64,000 nt of DNA, from contig NC_083579.1 of NCBI RefSeq assembly GCF_027579695.1, positions 69,886,871 through 69,950,870 of the forward strand. The letters run 5' to 3'. The position numbers were made by a program, and so were the translations under genes. This document shows, one piece after another, positions 1 to 10,100 of this stretch. This DNA is from Neoarius graeffei. Its lineage: Eukaryota; Chordata; Actinopteri; Siluriformes; Ariidae. Each line of letters begins with the position of its first letter. The stretch's first letter is position 1. The notes beneath the pieces were generated by a model. It was given only the letters and a program-made list of their open reading frames with translations, had not been told where the DNA came from and searched no databases.

Positions 1-122
1 TATGTGTCAGCCCTGTGATGACCTGGTGACTTGTCCAGGGTGTACCCCACCTCTCACCCATAGTCAGCTGGGATAGGCTCCAGCTTGCCTGTGACCCTGC
101 ACAGGATAAGCGGCTACGGATG
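1..122 (+). repeat. 3' end of a tRNA-derived SINE
   Basis: This stretch matches the distal half of the SINE family seen complete elsewhere in the window, for example 59741-60106. It has the segment with GTCCAGGGTGTACCCC and GATAGGCTCCAGCTTGCC, and ends near AAGCGGCTA. The 5' part lies outside the window. Confidence 0.85.
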
Positions 123-393
123 GATATTTTCATATGCTGATTTGCATATTGATTTAAAAATTCCAGTGATGATTACTGGCACCCAAATTCCTCCCAAATT
201 TATCAACACAAACTCTCACATCAAATCACCACAATTTGTCTCATTCTTCTCTCCTACTTTAGTCATGCAAACAGGAAATATACATTCCTGACCTTCCAAA
301 ATTCTTGACGACTGTCATGTGTGTAATGACTATTGTAATTATCTCTGAAACGTACATTATGTTCAATAAGTACAAAAACAAACAAGGCATGGT

Positions 394-1043
394 TTTATTG
401 AGGTTTTATTTATAAAAACAAATAAAATACAAAAACACTTTAAAAAGTTTCCATAGGAAAGCAATATGAATGCAATCCCATCTCTTTCGTATCCATTTCC
501 AAATTCATCATGGTCATAAATAATGGTGCTTTTAATTATCATTAGTGTCATTATTGTCTTACTACCATACCAACACAAATGCTCTTTTAAAAGAAAAGAA
601 ACAAGAGAGGAATGTGTATGGTTTCTGCGAATGGTCAGAAGAGGCCAAAAAAAAAAGGAGAGGGAAAAAAAAATCACATGCCAGGCTCGTGAATTCTGTG
701 GTCCATTGTAGTGGTTAAATATAGTCAAACTCCATTGCACTGATGGTGTAACTCACTGTATGCTTTGGAGAGTGGGTTGCGAAACTGTAATAAACTACTA
801 CTGAACACAGGAAATAGAAAGACATCCATGTTCTTCTCTATTCTCTGGTTAAGCAACTATATAAAAAGGAAGCAAGGACATATTTAGAATTTAAAAAAAA
901 ATTGGAGAAAAAAAAAAGTAAATTTGTGCATCTGCTATATTTCAGGCACATGCACCATGGACCAATTACAAGGGTCATTGTGAACTGGGCACCACAACAA
1001 ACTAAGGTAGCACAGCACCTCTCTGTACTGCATCTATGTTGAC
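394..1043 (-). other. odc1: 3' untranslated region of the ornithine decarboxylase gene
   Basis: This is the sequence between the stop codon (1046-1044) and two AATAAA polyadenylation signals on the minus strand, at 405-410 and 394-399. No other coding exon is visible in it. The exact cleavage site is not known. Confidence 0.6.
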
Positions 1044-1182
1044 TTAGAGCACACAGGTGGCAGAGGGCTTAGCAGGCAGCTCCAGGGTGCTTCCATGCCC
1101 ACAGTGGCCTGGCATGTTCACAGGGTTCTGTTCCTCCACCAGAGATGGCATCCCCTGGGCATGAATCTGCTGCATGCATTGC
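1044..1182 (-). CDS. odc1: odc1 terminal coding exon 9
   Basis: The acceptor CATATTTTAG restores the split Trp codon. The exon encodes [18 protein letters not shown], then [18 protein letters not shown] and AKPSATCVL, then TAA at 1046-1044. Its length fits the PEST/degron exon of vertebrate ODC, but the sequence is not acidic and has no terminal ASINV-like motif. Homology to the usual tail is weak; the exon is supported mainly by phase, splice site and position. Confidence 0.78.
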
Positions 1183-4100
1183 CTAAAATATGATGACAAA
1201 TTCCTCACTATCAGACTGCAGAGATGGATTCAGCAGGAATATAAATTCTGTTCAACCAGAAGTACCAGAGGAAAGCAGAAAATGTGAACTCACCAAGCTG
1301 ATCTGGACATGACATAATGGATGTCTGGTTTTTGGAAGCCATTAAAGGTGGACGAGGCGGCCACGGTGTAAGCACCCATGTTTTCAAACAGGAGCCAGTC
1401 TCCGATCTGCAGGTCAGGTAGAGTACACAGCTCCACAATGCGGTCCAGGCCATCGCAGGTGGGACCCCAAATACTGCATGGGTACGTGTGCTCATCAGGC
1501 TTGGGTTTCTGTGGAGAAAAAATCCAAACAGTAACATTTAATGATATTTTCAATGATTAAAAAATTAACGGGATTTGCGTGTTTCATATCATATTAATAA
1601 GGTTTAATCTAACAAACAGAACATATGCAGTTATTTCCATACCTTGTGCACAATGGGAAACACATGTGTGTGATGAAAAAACATGCAGTTGAAAGATCCA
1701 TAAACACCATCATTGACGTAGTACATTATAGTTCTGTCACTGGTCCCGTCATCTTCATTTGAATTATGGGAAAAATAAATGTAAGACTCAGATGTTTCAG
1801 AGATATATTACAGAAGGGAACAGAAAGCAGTATCTTACCATCAGAGCTAGACTCCTCAATCATGTTGACTTTTTTAGCAATGATGTTGACAGCTAGTGTA
1901 TATGCAGAGGCTGCGTAGAATCGGCCAGGCTCAGCAATTATCCTCACGCCACAGTCTGCAGGAAAGTACTTATCCAGTGCAGGGTTGATCACAGCAGTAA
2001 TCTAGGGGAATCGAAATAAAAAATTTAACTTGACATTAAAAAAAAAGCCACTCATAAATTGAAATAAGTAGTAAACTAACCTCCTCAAACTTCAGCTTGC
2101 AATCATCAGAGCCAGGGAAGCCACCACCGATGTCCAGCAGAGTCATATTGTAGCCCAATTCAGCCTGAGGGAGAATTTAAATTGCAGTTTAGAAATGCAA
2201 CTCTGCTGAAGGAGCACTTTTTACACCATCAGACAAGCAAATTCACATCATTTGACCACTCACCCCCATGTCGAAGACACAGCGTGCATCTGCAATGGCC
2301 TGGCTGAATGACTCTGGGTCAGTGCAGCCACTGCCTACATGAAAGCTGACACCAATGATGTCCAGGCCCAGCTCCTTTGCCCGCTCCAGAAGCAGCCTGC
2401 TGTTTTTCAGCGTGGCTCCAAACTTCACACTCAGTCTGTATATTGCCTTAGTGTCATCTGTAGCTATACGCAACACTAGTCTGCATGGATATACAAATCA
2501 CGGTTAGATAAGACTTTTAACCCTTTGATGCAAAACATATGCGCACCCCTTCTAATGCACAACCTGAGTCAAAAATGACCCACATTCATTTTCCAGGTTA
2601 TTTCATGCTGACTGAGTTTTTCTTTGCTCTATCTTTTGAAATCAATTTATTTTATGATTGAATATTCCAAGTATTCTTTAAATATCTTGTTTTTAATTAC
2701 CACAAATCATTAATTTAATTTTTTCTTTCCTACTTTATGAACAAAAATACTTTTTATATTACTACACATGGGTCATCCAAGTGGGCGGCACGGTGGTGTA
2801 GTGGTTAGCGCTGTCGCCTCACAGCAAGAAGGTCCGGGTTCGAGCCCTGTGGCCGGCGAGGGCCTTTCTGTGCGGAGTTTGCATGTTCTCCCTGTGTCCG
2901 CGTGGGTTTCCTCTGGGTGCTCCGGTTTCCCCCACAGTCCAAAGACATGCAGGTTAGGTTAACTGGTGACTCTAAATTGACCGTAGGTGTGAATGTGAGT
3001 GTGAATAGTTGTCTGTGTCAGCCCTGTGATGACCTGGCGACTTGTCCAGGGTGTACCCCGCCTTTCGCCCGTAGTCAGCTGGGATAGGCTCCAGCTTGCC
3101 TGCGACCCTGTAGAAGGATAAAGCGGCTAGAGATAATGAGATGAGATTAATTTAATTTTTTCTTTCCTACTTTATGAACAAAAATACTTTTTATATTACT
3201 ACACATGGGTCATCCAGGGTGCCACGGTGGTGTAGTGGTTAGCGCTGTCACCTCACAGCAAGAAGGTCCTGGGTTCGAGCCCCAGGGCCGGCGAGGGCCT
3301 TTCTGTGTGGAGTTTGCATGTTCTCCCCGTGTCCGCGTGGGTTTCCTCCGGGTGCTCCGGTTTCCCCCACAGTCCAAAGACATGCAGGTTAGGTTAACTG
3401 GTGACTCTAAATTGACCGTAGGTGTGAATGTGAGTGTGAATAGTTGTCTGTGTCAGCCCTGTGATGACCTGGCGACTTGTCCAGGGTGTACCCCGCCTTT
3501 CACCCGTAGTCAGCTGGGATAGGCTCCAGCTTGCCTGCGACCCTGTAGAAGGATAAAGCGGCTAGAGATAATGAGATGAGATGAAATGGGTCATCCAAGT
3601 GGGCGGCATGGTGGTGTAGTGGTTAGCGCTGTCGCCTCACAGCAAGAAGGTCCGGGTTCGAGCCCTGTGGCTGGCGAGGGCCTTTCTATGCGGAGTTTGC
3701 ATGTTCTCCCTGTGTCCGCGTGGGTTTCCTCCGGGTGCTCCGGTTTCCCCCACAGTCCAAAGACATGCAGGTTAGGTTAACTGGTGACTCTAAATTGACC
3801 GTAGGTGTGAATGTGAGTGTGAATGGTTGTCTGTGTCAGCCCTGTGATGACCTGGCGACTTGTCCAGGGTGTACCCCGCCTTTCGCCCGTAGTCAGCTGG
3901 GATAGGCTCCAGCTTGCCTGCGACCCTGTAGAACAGGATAAAGCGGCTAGAGGAGATGAGATGGGTCATCCAAGTGTGATTTAAAATTAAATGTCTTAAT
4001 ACTATAATAATAATTTGTTTCAAGTAATTACTTTAGCAGTGAATGGGGCCAGTTATTTATTTATTATTATCTGGAAAAACTAATACATGCCTTCATCTCT

Positions 4101-7100
4101 AGTAGGGTTGATTACTGCAATGGCCTTTTCACAGGCCTGCCAAAAAAAGACCATCAAACGACTTCAGCTGGTTCAAAATGCAGTGGCTAGGGTTCTCACA
4201 CGAACAAAAAGAACAGAGCACCTTACTCCAATTCTAAGGTCCCTTCACTGGCTTCCAGTAAGCTACAGAATTGACTTTAAAGCATTGCTGCTGGTGTACA
4301 AATCTCTAAATGGTACAGGGCCCAATTACCTCTGATATGTTGCAGCGGCCTAACCCAATCAGATCTACCAGATCGAAACAGAAAAATTTACTATTAAAAC
4401 CAGTTGTTAAAACAAAAGAATGGTGAAGCAGCTTTTAGCTACTATGCAGTACAGCTATGGAACCAACTGCCAGAGGACATTAAAAATGCTCCTGCTGTTG
4501 GCAGCTTCAAATCTAGGTTAAAGACCAAGCTGTTTTCAGATGCTTTCTGTTAAATAATTAATATTGTCTTCTTTACATTTTTTATAATCTTTACTTTCTC
4601 TGCATGTTTTAAATTTACTTTAACTTTATTCTATTTTATTCTGCTGGTTTCTTTTTTTTTCTTTTTCTCCTCCTATTTGAACTACTACTTCATTTTATTA
4701 TTTTATTTCTACTATTGTTTAATTCTTATTATTTTCTTTTAATTCTTTTAATTAATTGTTTTAGAATAAAAATAAAATTATTTTATGTAATTTTATTTCT
4801 CTATTGTTTACTGTTTTTGTTTTTACTTCTGTAAAGCACATTGAACTGCCATTGTGTATGAAATGTGCTATATAAATAAACTTGCCTTGGCTATTAACTA
4901 TGTAGTTAGCTAAGCCAACTACAATAAAATTAGCTAACTAAAGTAGAATATGTCAACAGCTAGGTAGCTAATAGTAATTACTTGTAACTTTCTGACAAGT
5001 AATCTACTCACTCTTAAGGTAACCTAAACATAATTAATTTTTTTTCTAAGGTAATGTTAGAACAACTGAAAAACATTCCTTACATGTATGAGATGGGCAA
5101 AGGGCGCTGTGCTGAGCTGTGAAATGTCTGACACAAGCACAATTCACAGTTCCCACCAAACGCTGTAGTAAATGCATGCGGGTCGGTTCTGACCCATGTG
5201 TGTAAACTTGATGTAGAATTACAAAAGCTGTGCTTGTTCATAACTTAAGAAAGGAAAAATAAAAATGATTTGTGCTAAACAAAAACAAGATATTTACTGC
5301 ATATTTGGAAAAGTAAATGACAAAATGAATTTATTTCAAAAGCATATCATAGAAACACTCAGCCATACATGAAATAACCTGGAAAATGAATGCAGGTCGT
5401 TTTTGACCCATGTTGTGCATTAGAAGGGGAGTGATACAAAAAGTGTTTTTATTCAAAAAGTAAGAAAGGAAAAAATAAAATAAGGATGTATGATGATCAA
5501 AAACAAGTTAATTGAGGAATACCTTGAATACTGAATGATGGAATTAATTTATTGCAAAGATAGAGAAGATAAAAACTCAGTCGGGTCACTTTTGACCCAT
5601 GTTTTGCATCAAATTAAATATTCTTGAATTTTTGTAATTAAGTAAAGACAATGTTGCGGCGACCTGCCACAAGGAGTGCCTGAACGCAGGCTCACATGAT
5701 TGACAACTGCCTCCGCCACTTCCTGCTACGCTGAATCGCTGCGCTACCAGGGCAGCCAATCACAACGCTAGTTAGCAGGGCAGCGGTCGTTCTAGAACGA
5801 TAGGCAGAATTGACATTCAGTTTGTAACGAAGCAGCAGCAAAGAGAATTCGCTACTAACACAAACTTTACAGCACATCAGGGAAAAAAGGACAAAAAAGG
5901 CTACCGGTAAACCCACTGAACTTTTTATATGCAAACGCTGCGCTCGCAGTAATCCGTGGGCATGAGAAATGTTTGTTCCTTACCCGTGATTGGTTTAATG
6001 GTTTAAACTTTCTTTCTCAGTGGCGTGTAGTAAAATATCTTCAGTTAAAGTGAACAAACCGCCTGTGAAAGGGCTAATGGTTAAAATGGTTCTTAGTTTA
6101 AAACTGGTTTTCTGTTCATTTATATTTGTTCAGCAACATATTACCTGAATGATTAAAAATGGTTAAAATATACTTAATTTACCTTATACATAAATATTTA
6201 TATATTGTTGCCTAATTAACTTGGGCTTTGTTATAGAAAAACAAGCATTTATTCTTGGAGCAGTGAACTTCTCCAAGAAGAAGAAGAAGAAAATGCGCCT
6301 CGGCCAGGACTTGTTGAAAGAACAAGTGAGAGAACAAACCCCTGACCCACTAACCAGAAGAGAGCTGTTAAGCCAAGTCTCTGGTCTCTATGACCCTCTC
6401 GGCCTTGTGGCCCCAGCAAAACAGAAGGGAGCCATCCTGATCCGCAGGGCCTTCCAAGAGGCAAAAGTCATGTACTGCGTAGAAGACACCTGGGATGCTG
6501 CCTTGTCCAGAGAGCTCAGAGACGATGCCATAAAGCTCCTCGAAGAGTACGCTGAGCTGAGCCAAGTTAGATTTCCCAGAGCTCTCACACCGCCAGATCC
6601 AGCTGAAAGACCATGAGCAATCACCTTCTCTGATGGCAGTGAGTGTGCATATGGTGCCGTGCTGTACCTGCGTTGGAGCTGCAGCCATGGTGTCGTAGTA
6701 AGGCTAGTTGAGGCCAAGGCTAAGCTGACCCCCCTTGACCATAAAGGTGACCCTGTGAAAGCAGAAATGTGCGGAGCAGTCTTTGCAGCACGGCTGAAGA
6801 ATTACTTCCAAAAGCACTGCCGAATCGAGGTCAAGAGGTGGTATCATCTAGTCGACAGCCAGACCATCTTGGGTGCCATACAGCATGAAAGTTATGGATA
6901 CCAAACCTTCTACGCAAACAGAGTTGGTGAGATCCAGAGCAGCACTGACATCCGAGATTGGTGGTGGATTCCAGGTGCCGAGAACATTGCAGATATTATC
7001 ACCCGAGGGGCCAGTCCTGATGACCTAATCGAGAAATCCAAGTGGCAGTCAGGTCCGCAGTTCCTTCAGCTTCCTGAGAGTGAGTGGCCAAAAAAGTCAG

Positions 7101-10100
7101 CGAAAGATGTTGCTGCACAGGCAAGAGACAACGTCACAAAAATGCAGAAGAAAACATTCACTGCTGTACTCACCCGAAGTCAGCTGAAGACACAAAGCCC
7201 AATTGCAGTCCAGGACGAAGCACAATCCAAGTCCAGAAACCCGCCACCAACAGTAGCAGCAGTCCAAAATCTATTGGACGAAAGGCGCTTCAGCAGTCTA
7301 AGATGGCTGGTCGGGACGGTTGCATGGATTTGGAGGGCGGCTAAGAAGTTCTTGCATGCCAAGAGGGGAGATGAAGCAAAGTGGGAGGCAATACCCTCAT
7401 CTGGCGCCATCACTGTCAGTGAAAGGAAAAACGTGTTCCTGAAACTATGTCTGGCAGTGCAAGAAGGTGTGAACTTCCCAAACACAACTACTGACAGGCT
7501 TGTTGTATACAAAGATCAAGTAACTGGGATCCTGATGTGTGGAGGGCGGATACAGGCCTTCAAAGAGGACCATAATGCTGTTCCCCTGCTACCATACCAA
7601 GCCTGGGTCTCCACTCTCCTGGCCCGTGAGGCACACAGTGAGGGACATGACGGAGTGGCAGGAACTCTGCTGCGGATGCGAAAGAGAGCCTGGGTGATCA
7701 GAGGAAGAATTCTGGCCCAAAAAGTTGTCGACAACTGCATCATCTGCAAGAAGGAAAGAGCAAGAACCTGTCAGCAAATCATGGGTGACTTACCTGAAGA
7801 GTGTGTCAACCCAGCTGCGCCATTCCAGTTCACATCCGTCGACCTGTTCGGACCATATCAAGTGAAGGATGACGTCAGAAGGAGAGCAAGCATGAAAGTA
7901 TGGGGCGTACTATTCTGCTGTATGTCAAGCCGAGCCATCCATGCCGAACTGGCAAACACTCTAACAACAGAGAGCTTCCTCCTTGCTTACCAGAGGTTCA
8001 CTTCAATCCGTGGTCATCCGCAGAAGATCTGGTCCGATCCTGGAACAAACTTCATTGGGGCGAAACCTGTCCTGGAAGAAATGTATACTTACCTGAGACA
8101 ACTGAACAAAGAATCACTCGAAGAGTACGCTGCCAAAAACGGTACCTGCTGGACGTGGAAAATCCTTCCAGCTGACTCACCCCACCAGAATGGTGCTGCT
8201 GAAACTGCTGTCAAGGTCACCAAAAGAGCTCTGCAAAGCCTTGGTGGCGGAGGAGGCCTTACCTTCAGTGAGTTCCTGACAGTGCTTAAGCTAGCTGCTA
8301 ACCTTGCCAATGAAAGGCCAATCGATGCCAGAGTTCAGAGCCGTGAGGACCGCATCAACTACGTAACCCCAAACACACTGTTGCTTGGCCGAGCCACACA
8401 AACTGGAGACTTCAAAACAGTAGACTACACCACCTACCCCTTCAAGAGACTGCAAGAAATGCAAACACAAGTTAGCCACTTCTGGAGGTCCTGGAGCCAA
8501 CTTGCAGGTCCGAACCTGTTCGTCCGCAGCAAGTGGCACACTGCAAAAAGGAATGTTGCCGTCGGAGACATAGTGTGGCTCTGCGACCAAAACGCACTGA
8601 GGGGGCAATTCAAGCTTGCAAGAGTGGTCAGCGTGAATGCAGACTCCAAAGGCATTGTCCGGGATATCCATGTGAAAGTCCCCCTAGGTGGACGTGCTCA
8701 GGTGAAGACTCCAAAGCCAACTGAAAAGTCCTGGGACCCACAGGGTACCACACTGCATCGGGATGTGCGACGCCTCATTGTCCTCCTCCCAGTGGAGGAA
8801 CAAGTCAGCAGAGACCAGCTCGCCTGATGGGTGCGATCTTCCCGTGTCGCGCCACACCAAGATCGAGTGGGAGGTGTTGCGGCGACCTGCCACAAGGAGT
8901 GCCTGAACGCAGGCTCACATGATTGACAGCTGCCTCCGCCACTTCCTGCTACGCTGAATCGCTGGGCTACCAGCGCACGCACGATGCGCTGAACAGGCAG
9001 CCAATCACAACGCTAGTTAGCAGGGTAGCCAATCACAACGCTAGTTAGCAGGGCAGCGGTCATTCTAGAACGATAGGCAGAATTGACATTCAGTTTGTAA
9101 CGAAGCAGCAGCGCAGCAGTTGCAAAGGGAATTCGCTACTAACACAAACTTTACAGCACATCAGGGAAAAAAGGACAAAAAAGGCCACCGGTAAACCCAC
9201 TGAACTTTTTATATGCAAACGCTGCGCTCGCAGTAATCTGTGGGCATGAGAAATGTTTGTTCCTTACCCGTGATTGGTTTAATGGTTTAAACTTTCTTTC
9301 TCAGTGGCGTGTAGTAAAATATCTTCAGTTAAAGTGAACAAACTGCCTGTGAAAGGGCTAATGGTTAAATGGTTCTTAGTTTAAAACTGGTTTTCTGTTC
9401 ATTTATATTTGTTCAGCAACATATTACCTGAATGATTAAAAATGGTTAAAATATACTTAATTTACCTTATACATAAATATTTATATATTGTTGCCTAATT
9501 AACTTGGGCTTTGTTATAGAAAAACAAGCATTTATTCATACATGCTTTGTTGTAAAAAAACAGGCATTTATTCATACATTTATTTTATGTTTGTATGTTT
9601 AAAGGTTTTTCACCTTCTAGCTTCGGCTTCAAGCTCCAAGCTTCTACTTCTGATTCTACTTCTGATTCTGGTTCTACTTCTACCTTTTCTTCTGGGAAAA
9701 CCCACTACTACCACAATTCTACTATAATGTCAGTTCCACTGAAAACCAATAAAATACAAGATGAGTGGAATCCTGTGTCCGAGTCCTTCCCTTTCAAGTG
9801 TGGGAAACCCTGATGCTCACATACACTTGACAGACAATGACATAATTATAACTCTAAATACAGAAAGCTACTCACTTGGCATTGTCATGGCTACGAGCAA
9901 CCTTCATCAGCTCCACTTCACTATCAAAGGTCATCACTTGCACGCCGTGTGCAAAAGCATACTTGATCTGCGACACCTGCTTACATGGGTTGGCATAAAT
10001 GATCCTACTGGGCTCCACTCCCAGAGACTGCACAAGCTGGATCTCAGCCTAAAGGAAGATACAGAGACGTCAGTATAGTTTCTGCTAATGCTACACCTAC

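Larger units (their letters stand above)
2517..5617. mobile_element. TTAA-flanked DNA transposon (piggyBac- or Kolobok-like), non-autonomous, hosting SINEs and a LINE fragment
   Basis: TTAA occurs at 2517-2520 and 5614-5617. The ends are inverted: TTTGATGCAAAACAT at 2524-2538 matches the reverse complement of the right end at 5599-5613, and similarity continues about 200 bp inward on both arms (GACTGAGTTTTT and CTCTATCTTTT on the left, their complements on the right). No transposase ORF is visible. The arms contain repeated palindromes of the form TGGGTCA-n-TGACCC. The superfamily is inferred only from the TTAA target. Confidence 0.7.
5652..9832 (+). mobile_element. BEL/Pao LTR retrotransposon with a large internal deletion
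   Basis: The 5-bp target duplication GACAA lies at 5647-5651 and 9833-9837, exactly flanking TG...CA termini. The 5' LTR (5652-6254) stops at TTTATTC, where it jumps directly into pol, so its 3' third, the primer site, gag, protease and most of RT are missing. The 3' LTR is complete. It sits in odc1 intron 3 in antisense orientation to the gene. Confidence 0.85.

Noticed and set aside
363..740. 125-codon minus-strand frame downstream of the odc1 stop.
   Set aside because: It lies within the odc1 3' UTR, is AT-rich and has no family motif.
2783..3146. Possible tRNA genes at SINE heads (A and B boxes).
   Set aside because: Only the tRNA-like head is present, fused to a SINE body; no complete cloverleaf is likely and copies recur across the window.
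2768..3905. Open frames of 60-105 codons over the SINEs ([19 protein letters not shown] and similar).
   Set aside because: They recur in every SINE copy and follow the repeat, not a gene.
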